In this document: positions 52,937-61,554 of the stretch, in pieces
How positions within the stretch are numbered: position 1 is the stretch's first letter
How the letters are laid out: each line of letters starts with the position of its first letter
DNA from: Candidatus Edwardsiibacteriota bacterium
Lineage (GTDB): Bacteria; Edwardsbacteria; AC1; EtOH8
Length of the DNA stretch: 64,000 bases
Assembly: GCA_020053305.1 (NCBI GenBank)
Contig: JAGVNJ010000030.1
Location: 23,940 to 87,939 of the forward strand
Direction of reading: 5' to 3'
Notes under the pieces: generated by a model
The model's input: only the letters and a program-made list of their open reading frames with translations
What the model was told of the DNA's origin: nothing
The model's database searches: none
Position numbers and translations under genes: made by a program

Positions 52937-53425
52937 ATGCCATCCCTGTTTTTGACCACCCCCATATCCCCCTCCGATGCGGAGGGGGAGGCAAACATCC
53001 CTCTCCACAATGGAGAGGGGAAGGGGAGAGGTCAAGGTAGACCAGCACACCCCAAAGGCAGCACAGGCCTTATTCGTTTGCAGAAGATTAGAAACGACAA
53101 ATTATTATTGGCCAAATATTTCAGACAGCATATGACCCTTGGTGAAAAATGCTTTTGGAATATGGTCCGTAAAAATCAGGTTAATAGTCTTCGCTTTCGC
53201 CGCCAGCAGGTGATACACGGATTCCTCGCCGACTTTTTCTGTAACCAGATAAATTTAGTGGTCGAGGTGGACGGAGGAATTCATGAGCAACAGAAAGACT
53301 ACGATGAACTACGAACGAAGATAATAAACCAACACGGCGTTAAGGTCTTAAGATTTACCAATGAAGAGGTAGTGAATAAAAGCGATTGGGTATTGGCAAA
53401 AATTACGGGAAATGCCAAAGTATGA
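52937..53425 (+). CDS. DUF559 (very-short-patch-repair-like) endonuclease
   Basis: The frame encodes 162 aa. The DUF559 domain occupies about residues 57-155: YFRQHMTLGEKCFWNMVRKN, LRFRRQQVIHGFLADFFC, LVVEVDGGIHEQQKDYDELR and VKVLRFTNEEV. The catalytic pattern is that of PD-(D/E)xK nucleases (Asp in FLADFF, Glu-x-Asp in VEVDGG). Residues about 9-36 are translated from intergenic palindromic repeats and are not part of the family, so the true start may be TTG 53078 or later. The first ATG has no ribosome site. Function unknown; relatives are common as single genes in repeat-rich gaps. Confidence 0.7.
   Translation: MPSLFLTTPISPSDAEGEANIPLHNGEGKGRGQGRPAHPKGSTGLIRLQKIRNDKLLLAKYFRQHMTLGEKCFWNMVRKNQVNSLRFRRQQVIHGFLADFFCNQINLVVEVDGGIHEQQKDYDELRTKIINQHGVKVLRFTNEEVVNKSDWVLAKITGNAKV
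52968..53019. repeat. Two adjacent CCCTCTCC-type palindromes
   Basis: CCCCCTCCG (52968-52976) / CGGAGGGGG (52980-52988) and CCCTCTCCA (52999-53007) / TGGAGAGGG (53011-53019). Both lie inside the annotated 5' part of the DUF559 frame. Confidence 0.7.
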
Positions 53426-53466
53426 TGGGAACTCAAATTCTAAACATCAAAAATAATTAAGCAATT

Positions 53467-54258
53467 ATGAACAACAAACCAAAGATCGGCCTGGCCCTCT
53501 CCGGCGGCGTAGGCTACTGCATGACCCACATAGGTGTATTGCAGGCTCTGGAAAACGCCGGCATCAGGCCGGACATCATCGCCGGGACCTCGGGCGGGGC
53601 CCTGATCGGCGCCCTGTATGCCTCGGGCATCCGGCTGGACCGGATAGAGGAGATCGCCAAATCCGTCAAGTGGAACAAGCTGATGGGCCCCCATTTTCTT
53701 TTCAAGGGCCTGGGCTCCTCCAAGCCCATCGAGGACCTGATGGATGACCTGCTGGGGAGGGGCCGCCGCTTCGCCGACCTCAGCACCAGGCTGCTGGTCT
53801 CGGCGGTGGACCTGGTCAGCGAGCAGAAGATCATGTTCCCCGAGGATGAATCCCAGGCCATCTCTCTGCCGGTCCGGGCCTCCTGCAGCCTTCCGCTGGT
53901 CTTTTCCCCGGTGCGCTACAAGGACCGACTGTTGGTGGATGGAGGAATGCTGGTGCCGCTTCCGGTGCGCGAACTCAAGGCGGCCGGGGCGGGTTTCGTG
54001 ATTGCCGCCGATTTCAAGGTAGCCCGGGACGAGCCCAAAAACATGTTCGACGTGGCCCTGCGCACCCTGCGGATCGCCAACCAGGAAAGAGTGGACGACG
54101 CCATGAAGGCGGCTGACATTGTGATCGAAAGCCATATCGGCGGAGGCAGCCGCTGGGACCTGGCGGCCGCATCGGACCTGATAAAGGTCGGCCGGATGGC
54201 GGCCGAGGATATCCTGGCCAGGAACGGCGAAAAGATCAAAATCATCAAGGATGTCTGA
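53467..54258 (+). CDS. Patatin-like phospholipase (copy 1)
   Basis: This 263 aa acyl hydrolase of the patatin/RssA type has the nucleophile elbow AGTSGGALIGALYASG (Ser in GxSxG) and the catalytic Asp in LLVDGGMLVPLPV. The oxyanion region reads LSGGVGYCMTHIGVL, where the usual GGGARG is GGVGYC. No signal peptide, so it acts in the cytosol or at the inner membrane face on phospholipids. Overlaps the second patatin gene by 8 bp; the two are tandem paralogues. Confidence 0.87.
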   Translation: MNNKPKIGLALSGGVGYCMTHIGVLQALENAGIRPDIIAGTSGGALIGALYASGIRLDRIEEIAKSVKWNKLMGPHFLFKGLGSSKPIEDLMDDLLGRGRRFADLSTRLLVSAVDLVSEQKIMFPEDESQAISLPVRASCSLPLVFSPVRYKDRLLVDGGMLVPLPVRELKAAGAGFVIAADFKVARDEPKNMFDVALRTLRIANQERVDDAMKAADIVIESHIGGGSRWDLAAASDLIKVGRMAAEDILARNGEKIKIIKDV

Positions 54259-55069
54259 TAATTATATGTATGACAAACCGAAGATCGGACTGGCTTTGGC
54301 CGGAGGGGTGGGATACTGCCTGGCTCACATCGGAGTGCTGAAGGCTCTGGAGGAGGAAAAGGTAAAGGTCGACGTGCTGGCCGGGACCTCGGGCGGAGCC
54401 CTGATCGGCGCCCTGTATGCCTCGGGCATAGGCGCCGGCCGGCTGGAGGAGATCGCCAAGAACATCTCCTGGAGCCAGCTGATGAGCCCCACCATGATCT
54501 TCCGCAACAAGGGGCTGGTGTCGTCGGAGCCGATCGAGAAACTGGTGGAGGAGCTGATCGGCAAGGACCGCCGCTTCAGCGAGCTGAAGCTTCCCCTCTC
54601 GGTGGCCACCGTGGACCTGATCTCGGGGGACGAGGTGATGTTCCCCCACAGCCCCGACGACCTGATCGCCCCGGCGGTGCGGGCCTCCTGTTCGGTGCCG
54701 GTGGTGTTCGCCCCGGTGAAGATAGGCCAGTGGCTGCTGTCGGACGGCGGCATCAAGGACCCCCTGCCCATCAAGCCCCTGAAAAAATATAATCCCGAAT
54801 TGATGATCGGGGTGGCCTTCGCCACCGGAAAGTACGAGCCCACCAATCTTTTCGAGATCGGGGTCCGCTCTATGATGCTGGCCAACGACAAGATCCTGGA
54901 GGCCTACGAGCAGGAGCTGGATGTGCTGATAAAATGCCAGACCGGCGAGATATCCAGCTGGGACCTTAAAACCGCGGTCCAGCTGATCGATGTGGGCTAC
55001 GAAGCCGCCCGGCAGAACATCGCCAAGCTTAAAGGGTGCTGCGATAACAAAAAAATCAATTTGGGGTAG
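54251..55069 (+). CDS. Patatin-like phospholipase (copy 2)
   Basis: This 272 aa paralogue of the preceding gene has LAGGVGYCLAHIGVLKALEE, the Ser motif AGTSGGALIGALYASG (identical to copy 1 over 16 residues) and the Asp motif LLSDGGIKDPLPI. The sequence diverges outside the catalytic segments, so the duplication is old. ATG 54251 overlaps copy 1; ATG 54266 is an alternative. rmuC begins 8 bp after the stop, so the three genes form an operon-like run. Confidence 0.87.
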   Translation: MSDNYMYDKPKIGLALAGGVGYCLAHIGVLKALEEEKVKVDVLAGTSGGALIGALYASGIGAGRLEEIAKNISWSQLMSPTMIFRNKGLVSSEPIEKLVEELIGKDRRFSELKLPLSVATVDLISGDEVMFPHSPDDLIAPAVRASCSVPVVFAPVKIGQWLLSDGGIKDPLPIKPLKKYNPELMIGVAFATGKYEPTNLFEIGVRSMMLANDKILEAYEQELDVLIKCQTGEISSWDLKTAVQLIDVGYEAARQNIAKLKGCCDNKKINLG

Positions 55070-55077
55070 GGCGCAAG

Positions 55078-56199
55078 ATGACCGTGTTGTATGTTCTATT
55101 GACGGCTGTGATAGTGATATTCGGGCTGGGGATGTTTCTGATGCAGAGAAGGACCGACCGGGCACTGCGGGAGATCAAGGATTCCGCCAAGAACGACCAG
55201 TCCCTGAACCTGATGAGCCAGTGGCTGCAGGACACCAAATCCTCCCTGGACGGCCGCCTGCAGGAGACCAGGCAGACCCTGGATTCCCGGCTGGCCGAGG
55301 TGGACCGCAAGATCGGCAACTCCATGGAATCAGTCAGCCAGCGGCTGGAGGGCAACACCAAAACGGTGGGCGACCGGCTGGACAGCGCCGCCCGGGTGAT
55401 CGGCGAGGTCCAGAAGCAGCTGGGGGCGCTCTCCAAGGCCACCGACGCCATGCAGGAGATGGGAAAGGACATCTCGTCATTGCAGGATATCCTCCGGTCG
55501 CCCAAGCTGCGGGGCGGGATGGGGGAATATTTCCTGGGAGACCTGCTGGCCCAGATCCTGCCGCCGCACCACTTTGAATTGCAGTACGGCTTCCGCTCCG
55601 GCGAGAAGGTGGACGCCGTGGTCAAATTGTCCGACAAGCTGGTGCCGGTGGACGCCAAGTTCCCGCTGGAGAATTTTCAGAAGATGCTGGCGGCCCAGAG
55701 CGACGAGGACCGTAAGACCTGGCGCCGGAAATTCGTCTCCGATGTAAAGAAGCACGCCGACGTCATTGCCGCCAAGTATATTTTGCCGGACGAGGGGACC
55801 TTCGACTTCGCCCTGATGTACATCCCGGCCGAGAATGTCTATTACGAGACCATCATCAAGGATGAGAACTTCGGCGAGGAAAAATCCATCTCCACCTACG
55901 CCATAGAGCAAAAAGTGATCCCGGTCTCGCCCAACTCCCTCTATGCCTACCTGCAGGCCATCATCCTGGGCCTGCGGGGCATGAAGGTGGAGGAGAGGGC
56001 CCAGGAGATAATAGAGTCATTATCCCGTCTGGCCGGGGACCTTAGTAAATTCCGGGGGGAGTTCGATGTGGTGGGCACCCATATCGGCAACGCCTGGAAG
56101 AAATACGAGGAGGCCGAGAAACGACTGGTCCGCTTCGAGGCCCGGTTGGAGAGCGTGGAGGGAAAACATTTGGAGCAAACCAAGGAGATAACGGAATAG
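55078..56199 (+). CDS. rmuC: DNA recombination protein RmuC
   Basis: This 373 aa protein has an N-terminal membrane helix (VLYVLLTAVIVIFGLGMFLM) and a long coiled coil (about 20-135). The RmuC nuclease-like domain follows: GGMGEYFLGDLLAQILPPHH, LVPVDAKFPLENFQKML, DVIAAKYILPDEGTFDFALM and YIPAENVYYETI. RmuC limits inversions at short repeats and has a PD-(D/E)xK-like core. Its presence in a repeat-rich genome is fitting, though that is only context. Confidence 0.93.
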   Translation: MTVLYVLLTAVIVIFGLGMFLMQRRTDRALREIKDSAKNDQSLNLMSQWLQDTKSSLDGRLQETRQTLDSRLAEVDRKIGNSMESVSQRLEGNTKTVGDRLDSAARVIGEVQKQLGALSKATDAMQEMGKDISSLQDILRSPKLRGGMGEYFLGDLLAQILPPHHFELQYGFRSGEKVDAVVKLSDKLVPVDAKFPLENFQKMLAAQSDEDRKTWRRKFVSDVKKHADVIAAKYILPDEGTFDFALMYIPAENVYYETIIKDENFGEEKSISTYAIEQKVIPVSPNSLYAYLQAIILGLRGMKVEERAQEIIESLSRLAGDLSKFRGEFDVVGTHIGNAWKKYEEAEKRLVRFEARLESVEGKHLEQTKEITE

Positions 56200-56209
56200 A
56201 GGGGTGTTT

Positions 56210-56911
56210 ATGAAAATCGATCCCGGAATGATAAATGATCTGTTCCCATTTCTTCTCTTTTCAGTGATATTTACAGTGGCCCTGGTGGGAAGCTATTTCA
56301 GTCTGAAAAAACAGAAAGAGAAGATGAGGGATATCGCCCTGAAACTGGGGCTGGAGTTCAGCGAGACCGACCCGCTGTCATTTATGGGTCAGGGCAAACC
56401 GGTCCGACCCATCTACCATCGTCCCAGAGATGCCGGGTTCGACCTCCAGGGGCTGGTCAAAAAGGTGGCGGCGGGGTTCTCCCCCTGGCGGGTGGCCGGA
56501 AAATACCATGGCTATCAGGTCATCATCCGGACCGAGAAGAAGGACAAGAAGAGCTTTACCGTGGTGCAGCTGCTGTTCAGCCAATCGCTGGGGATGGGCT
56601 TGAACATCGCGGCGGGTAATTTACTTTCCAAGATGGGCAAGAATATTTTCGGCAAGCAACCCGTCGGCACCGGCAACCCCGAGCTCGACGGCAAGGTCTA
56701 CATCTCCGGACAGGATGAGATGAAGATCAAGTATCTGGTGAAGCGATCCGAGTTCCAGCAGGCGTTGCTGTCGCTGTACAATAAGTATCCCGGCATCAGG
56801 GTCGACGACCAGGGCTTCACCTACAAAGAGAAAAAGGTATTGACCGATCTGGCCGCTTACCAAAAACTGCTGGATAGCTTGAGCGGCGCCGCCAAGGCCT
56901 TTGCTCAATAA
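56210..56911 (+). CDS. Membrane-anchored protein of unknown function
   Basis: This 233 aa protein has one N-terminal membrane helix (FPFLLFSVIFTVALVGSYF). A basic stretch and a soluble domain follow, with SPWRVAGKYHGYQVIIRTEK and VVQLLFSQSLGMGLNIAAG. The end looks helical (ALLSLYNKYPGIRV ... KLLDSLSGAAKAF). I do not recognise a family. ATG 56210 is chosen because AGAGGGG lies 5 bp upstream; GTG 56204 sits inside that ribosome site. Follows rmuC by 10 bp. Confidence 0.6.
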   Translation: MKIDPGMINDLFPFLLFSVIFTVALVGSYFSLKKQKEKMRDIALKLGLEFSETDPLSFMGQGKPVRPIYHRPRDAGFDLQGLVKKVAAGFSPWRVAGKYHGYQVIIRTEKKDKKSFTVVQLLFSQSLGMGLNIAAGNLLSKMGKNIFGKQPVGTGNPELDGKVYISGQDEMKIKYLVKRSEFQQALLSLYNKYPGIRVDDQGFTYKEKKVLTDLAAYQKLLDSLSGAAKAFAQ

Positions 56912-56937
56912 ACCCACTTTGATCCGGGAATATTGTT

Positions 56938-58623
56938 TTGAAAAAGAAACCCTCCAGAACACCAGGCGACACAAAATCGGAGAGGCCCGAAACGAAGCGG
57001 AGATGGCTTCTTTGCCTGATGGTAGCGGCCCTGGCTATCGCCGTCTACCTGCCGGTCATGCGGCATGGCTACACCCTGATGGACGATCAGGGGCTGATAG
57101 CGGAGAATTACAGCCTGATAGGCAATATCGGTAATGTTATCAATGCCTTTAAAACCGACGCCTTCGGCAGCAACGGCGCCCTGTACCGCCCCCTGCTGAC
57201 GGTTTCCTTGATGCTGGACGCCCTGTACAGCGGCCAGAATGCCTGGGGCTATCATCTGACCAATATCCTGCTGCATGCCCTTAGCTGTTGCCTGCTGTTC
57301 TACTTGCTGATATCGCTCAAATACTCTGCCAGGGACTCTTTTATTTCGGCTGCTATCTTCTCAGTTCACCCGGTACTGACCCAGGCCGTGGCCTGGATAC
57401 CGGGACGCAACGATATTCTTTTGACGGTCTGGGTCTTGGGAGCTTTTCTTTCCTGGATCAGATGCCTGGAGGGCAGAAGAAATCTGTGGCTGGCTCTGCA
57501 TCTTATCTCCGGCCTGCTGGCCGTCCTTGCTAAGGAGACGGCCCTGCTGCTGCCGGTGCTGCTGCTGTGGTTCGCCTGGCTGCGAAACCGGACGGCCTTC
57601 CCCAAATCGGCTTTTAAGGCCGCCGCCGGGTGGCTGGTGATCGGCGTCTTATGGCTGTTCATGAAAATGGCGGCCGCCCCGGGGGCGGGGGAGACCACGG
57701 TCAACCGCCTGCCCGAGATCGTCAGCGGTCTGCTGGGCTATATCGGCAAGATAGTCATCCCCTTGAAATTCGCCGCCATCCCGGTCCCTCGTGATACCAG
57801 CCTGGCAATAGGCCTGGCCGGGGTTGTGATACTGGCGGCTGGAATATTCGCCGGCCTAAAGGACCGCAGATCATTTTTATTCGGGGCCGGTTGGTTTTTG
57901 CTGTTCCTGGCTCCCAATTTCTTCAGTAGCACCGATTACGCCAATTTCATGGAGCATCGCCTTTATCTGCCGCTGATAGGCTTTATTATAATGCTCCTGG
58001 AACTTAAGGTCTGGGGGGTGTTGATTAAAAGGCCGGCCATTTTCTACGGCTCGTTTTCAATAGCGCTGATCTTGCTGGGCGTCAGGACCGTGGCCCATGC
58101 CGAAAATTTCAGGGACCCAAAGATCTTTTGGGAATATGCCGTCAAGTCATCCCCCAGTTTGTATTATGTGCATGATATGCAGGGTCGGCTTTTCCTGCAG
58201 GACGGCCGGCTGAAGGAGGCCGGGAGCGCCTTTGAAAAAGCTGTCGCGCTGAAGGGTGATTATCCTCACGGTCACAATGACCTGGGTGTAGTTCAGATGT
58301 CACAAGGCCGGTATCGGGAGGCGGAGATCGGCTTCGCCCGGGCCCTGGAGATAGACCCTTCATTCCGCGATGCCCGGATGAATCTGGGCACCCTGTATCT
58401 GGAGCTGGGCGACTTGGACCACGCCCGGGCCTGTTTCGTCCAAATGCTGGAATACCAACCGGACGACCACCAGGCCCTGAACAATCTGGGGATCGTTTAT
58501 TACCGGCAGAATATGCCGGATTCCGCCCTGATATACCTGAACAGGGCGCTGGCGATCGACCCCGGGAACGGGTCCTATCGGGCGAACCTGCGGGCCGTAA
58601 AAATAAATGCCGTCAGAGATTGA
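56938..58623 (+). CDS. Polytopic membrane protein with TPRs (TMTC/GT-C-like)
   Basis: This 561 aa protein has about eleven hydrophobic segments in residues 20-395. An early luminal loop has MDDQGLIAEN, matching the Asp-containing first loop of GT-C glycosyltransferases, then YRPLLTVSLMLDALYSGQNA, WIPGRNDILLTVWVLGAF and FMEHRLYLPLIGF. Three to four TPRs (residues about 410-560) follow, such as AEIGFARALEIDPSFRDARM. This order matches the bacterial relatives of TMTC O-mannosyltransferases. Start TTG 56938. The lipid-linked sugar donor and protein target are unknown. Confidence 0.7.
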   Translation: MKKKPSRTPGDTKSERPETKRRWLLCLMVAALAIAVYLPVMRHGYTLMDDQGLIAENYSLIGNIGNVINAFKTDAFGSNGALYRPLLTVSLMLDALYSGQNAWGYHLTNILLHALSCCLLFYLLISLKYSARDSFISAAIFSVHPVLTQAVAWIPGRNDILLTVWVLGAFLSWIRCLEGRRNLWLALHLISGLLAVLAKETALLLPVLLLWFAWLRNRTAFPKSAFKAAAGWLVIGVLWLFMKMAAAPGAGETTVNRLPEIVSGLLGYIGKIVIPLKFAAIPVPRDTSLAIGLAGVVILAAGIFAGLKDRRSFLFGAGWFLLFLAPNFFSSTDYANFMEHRLYLPLIGFIIMLLELKVWGVLIKRPAIFYGSFSIALILLGVRTVAHAENFRDPKIFWEYAVKSSPSLYYVHDMQGRLFLQDGRLKEAGSAFEKAVALKGDYPHGHNDLGVVQMSQGRYREAEIGFARALEIDPSFRDARMNLGTLYLELGDLDHARACFVQMLEYQPDDHQALNNLGIVYYRQNMPDSALIYLNRALAIDPGNGSYRANLRAVKINAVRD

Positions 58624-58656
58624 TAGCAGTATGAAAATAAATGATAAAGGAGGCCT

Positions 58657-59166
58657 ATGAGAAATATGATCGCCTTAGCCCTGTCGCTGTCCGCCTTTTG
58701 CGGCCTGGCCCTGGCCCAAAGCACCCAGCCGCTGTTCCATATAGAGCGGACCAAGAACGCCAACATATTATATTACGAAGCAAGGATCAACGATCCCGGC
58801 TATATCGATCCGAAGGATCCGATAAAGACCTATTGGATCATGTGGGCCAAGGACTCGACCGGCAAGACCACCGAGGGCATGAACTTTATTGAGCGGACCA
58901 AGGTCTACGGCTACAACATCAAACCCGACAGCACCGGAAAAGTATACAATATGACGCTCAAACCTTTCAAAGACCGTTTGATCCGGGTCTATATGAAGGA
59001 AGGCGCCGCCAGGGCTGAGATGACCATCAACAACCGGCCGGCCTATTTCCAGAAGATGTTCATCTACGCCAAGGGGGATTCCAAGCCGGATTCCATAAGG
59101 CTGTCCGGTTATGATGTGGACAGCGGCAAGGAGATATTCGAAATGTTTCTGCCGAACAAGAAATGA
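58657..59166 (+). CDS. Exported DUF4833 protein
   Basis: This 169 aa protein has a signal peptide (MRNMIALALSLSAFCGLALA). A compact beta-rich domain follows, starting FHIERTKNANILYYEARIND with PKDPIKTYWIMWAKD. This is the DUF4833 pattern as I know it; no function is established. AGGAGG lies upstream of ATG 58657. Likely periplasmic. Near but not clearly coupled to the TPR membrane protein. Confidence 0.7.
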   Translation: MRNMIALALSLSAFCGLALAQSTQPLFHIERTKNANILYYEARINDPGYIDPKDPIKTYWIMWAKDSTGKTTEGMNFIERTKVYGYNIKPDSTGKVYNMTLKPFKDRLIRVYMKEGAARAEMTINNRPAYFQKMFIYAKGDSKPDSIRLSGYDVDSGKEIFEMFLPNKK

Positions 59167-59245
59167 ACCATCTTAATTTTAATACGGCTGACAGGAAGAT
59201 CATTCGGTCAAAACCACAGCCCGGCCGGCAATACCGGAGCCGCTT

Positions 59246-60118
59246 ATGAAGACAGGCTATGTGGCCATCGCCGGGCGGCCCAATGTGGGCAAATCCACCC
59301 TGCTGAATAAATTTATGGGTGTAAAGCTATCGGCGATCAGCCGCCGGCCCCAGACCACCCGGCAGCGGGTGCTGGGGATAGACAACGGCCCTGACTATCA
59401 GATAATTTTCCTGGACACTCCGGGACTGCTGGATCCCACTTACGCCCTGCAGGAGAAGATGCTGAAAATCGCCCACCGCTCCATAGAGGAGGCGGACCTG
59501 CTCTTGTTTATGATTGACGCCAAGGTCGGGATAACCCTAGAGGATGCGGCCTTCCTTGAAAAAAACAAGAAGGGCAGGGTGATAGGCGTTCTGAACAAGA
59601 TAGACCTGATGGAAAAGGAGGGGGTGCTGAAAGCCATAGCGCAGTTCCACCGACTGACGGCGATCGAAGATATATATCCCATTGCCGCCCTGAAAGGGTT
59701 CGGCATCAATGAATTGCGCCGGGGCATCCTGGAAAAACTGCCGGAGGGCCCGGCTTTCTACGGCCAGGACTCCCTGACCGACCAGCCGGAGAAATTCTTC
59801 GTATCGGAGATCATCCGGGAGAAGATATTCGAGCTGTGCGGGGCCGAGGTGCCCTATGCCACGGCGGTGGTGATCGACCAGTTCAAGGAACAGCCCGGCC
59901 GCAAGGATGTGATCTCGGCCACCATCTGGGTGGAGAAGGAGTCGCAGAAGCCCATCCTGATCGGCCAGGGCGGCCATAAAATGAAGGCCATCGGGTCGTC
60001 CGCCCGGCGGGACATAGAGAAGTTTTTGGACCGGCCGGTGTTCCTGGAGCTGTTCGTCAAGGTCAAGAAGAAATGGCGTTCGCGGGAGAGCGATCTGAGG
60101 GATTTAGGGCTGGGATAA
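59246..60118 (+). CDS. era: GTPase Era
   Basis: This 290 aa GTPase assists 16S rRNA maturation and 30S assembly. G1 is GRPNVGKST, the switch region has RRPQTTRQRVLGI, G3 is DTPGL, and G4 is NKID. The C-terminal KH domain is complete (PILIGQGGHKMKAIGSSARR, then IEKFLDRPVFLELFVKVKKK). Length and order are standard. The 80 bp before it carry no obvious promoter. Confidence 0.95.
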   Translation: MKTGYVAIAGRPNVGKSTLLNKFMGVKLSAISRRPQTTRQRVLGIDNGPDYQIIFLDTPGLLDPTYALQEKMLKIAHRSIEEADLLLFMIDAKVGITLEDAAFLEKNKKGRVIGVLNKIDLMEKEGVLKAIAQFHRLTAIEDIYPIAALKGFGINELRRGILEKLPEGPAFYGQDSLTDQPEKFFVSEIIREKIFELCGAEVPYATAVVIDQFKEQPGRKDVISATIWVEKESQKPILIGQGGHKMKAIGSSARRDIEKFLDRPVFLELFVKVKKKWRSRESDLRDLGLG

Positions 60119-60121
60119 GAA

Positions 60122-60152
60122 AAAGACCGCCGCTGATTCAGCGGCGGTCTTT
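60122..60152. terminator. Bidirectional terminator between era and mltG
   Basis: A 14-bp perfect stem AAAGACCGCCGCTG (60122-60135) / CAGCGGCGGTCTTT (60139-60152) with a 3-nt loop. It overlaps the last codons of mltG on the minus strand and follows era directly. Confidence 0.82.
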
Positions 60153-61145
60153 CAGTTCCTGGACCAGAATTTTGGCCCGGTTGTGCTCCTCCAGGGTTTT
60201 GGTGAATATATGGCTGCCGTCCCCCTTGGAGACGAAGTAAAGATAATTGGTCTGGGCCGGGAAAATTGCGGCCTCCAGCGACCTTCGGCCCGGGTTGCAG
60301 ATGGGGCCGGGCGGAAGTCCCTGCCGTCGGTAGGTGTTGTAGGGGGAGTCTATCTCCAGGTCGTCGTAGGTCAGCCGGCGGTTCTTGTGGCGGGGCAGGG
60401 CGTATTCAACGGTGGCGCAGGATTCCAGGGGGCGCCGGGCCTTGAGGCGGTTGTAGAACACCGAGGCCACCACCGGCCGCTCGGCATCCACCTGGGCCTC
60501 CCGCTCCACCAAAGAGGCCATGATCACCACCTGGCGCAGGTCCCGCGTCTGCCTCTGGATCTCAGCCATCCATTCCGGCTTGATATTGGCAAAGAAGCTC
60601 TCCAACAGCCTATGGGTTATCATCCCGGCGGAGGATCCCCACTCGAAATCATAGGTCTCCGGGAAAAGGTAGCCCTCCAGGGAGGCGGCCGATATCCCGT
60701 GGGCATTCATCAGGGCCGTGTCCCGGAAGGCGCCCATCAACTCCAGGCTGTCGGCCCCGGCCTCGCCGGCCAGGATGCCGGCGATCCGGGCCATGGTCAG
60801 GCCCTCGGGAATGGTGACCTGGTGGTAGACCACCGCCCCGCTGTGGATCTTGTCCAGGGCCTCCCAGGCCGAAAGGGGATAGTCGAAGCGGTAGCGTCCG
60901 GCCTTGAGCCTGCGGTTCAATCCCCCGGCCAGGGCCAGGTATTTGAACATGGCCGGATGCTCGATGACGCCGGCCCTATGCAGCAGGTTGCCGATCTGGC
61001 CGGCCGAGGCCCCTCGCCGGACGGTGATTATTTTGGGCTGCCAGTCCCGGTCGATGGACCGGGTGCCGAAGGCGACAACCAGCAGATAAATAAAAAGGCC
61101 CAATAAGGCCGCCAGGGCTATTTTAATGGTTATCTTTTTTAACAT
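60138..61145 (-). CDS. mltG: Endolytic murein transglycosylase MltG
   Basis: This 335 aa inner-membrane-anchored enzyme (helix ALAALLGLFIYLLVVAFG) cuts nascent glycan strands and sets their length. A LysM-like domain (IITVRRGASAGQIGNLLHRA, VTIPEGLTMARIAGIL) precedes the YceG catalytic domain with SLEGYLFPETYDF, the catalytic Glu in ASLVEREAQ, and YNTYRRQGLPPGPICNPG. Overlaps the 3' end of ruvX by 23 bp, a common adjacency. Confidence 0.93.
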   Translation of the reverse strand: MLKKITIKIALAALLGLFIYLLVVAFGTRSIDRDWQPKIITVRRGASAGQIGNLLHRAGVIEHPAMFKYLALAGGLNRRLKAGRYRFDYPLSAWEALDKIHSGAVVYHQVTIPEGLTMARIAGILAGEAGADSLELMGAFRDTALMNAHGISAASLEGYLFPETYDFEWGSSAGMITHRLLESFFANIKPEWMAEIQRQTRDLRQVVIMASLVEREAQVDAERPVVASVFYNRLKARRPLESCATVEYALPRHKNRRLTYDDLEIDSPYNTYRRQGLPPGPICNPGRRSLEAAIFPAQTNYLYFVSKGDGSHIFTKTLEEHNRAKILVQELKDRR

Positions 61146-61554
61146 GAAGTTTTAGAAAATCGCTTAATATCAGTGAAGCGGATATGCTGTCCAGGGCTTT
61201 CTTGTGGTCCTTTAATTTTTGCCCGGCCAGATGGATCGATTGCTGGGCGATCTTGCTGGTGAATCGCTCGTCATAAAGATGGACCGGCAGTTTGAATTCG
61301 TCCTCCATCCGGGATCTTACCTTATCCACGAAGCCGGTCAGATGGGTGTCGCTGCCGTCCAGCCTGGCCGGCCTTCCTATTACAATCTCGGTGACATTGT
61401 TCTGAGTTATTACGGGAAGCAGTTGTTTCATCAGGTCGGGGATCCCCCTGATCTCCAGGGGAGGGAGGGGCTGGGCGCTGATCAGCAGCTCATCGGTAAG
61501 GGCCAGACCCACCCGGCGCCGCCCCAGGTCCAGCCCCAGGATCCGGCCTCTCAT
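61123..61554 (-). CDS. ruvX: Pre-16S rRNA nuclease RuvX/YqgF
   Basis: This 143 aa RNase H-fold nuclease trims the 5' end of 16S rRNA. The N-terminal motif is ILGLDLGRRRVGLALTD with the catalytic Asp. Central EIVIGRPARLDGS and C-terminal YDERFTSKIAQ, then DSISASLILSDFL, are typical. The frame extends to 61719, but ATG 61554 overlapping the Nudix stop (ATGA) is the proper start. Confidence 0.92.
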   Translation of the reverse strand: MRGRILGLDLGRRRVGLALTDELLISAQPLPPLEIRGIPDLMKQLLPVITQNNVTEIVIGRPARLDGSDTHLTGFVDKVRSRMEDEFKLPVHLYDERFTSKIAQQSIHLAGQKLKDHKKALDSISASLILSDFLKLHVKKDNH

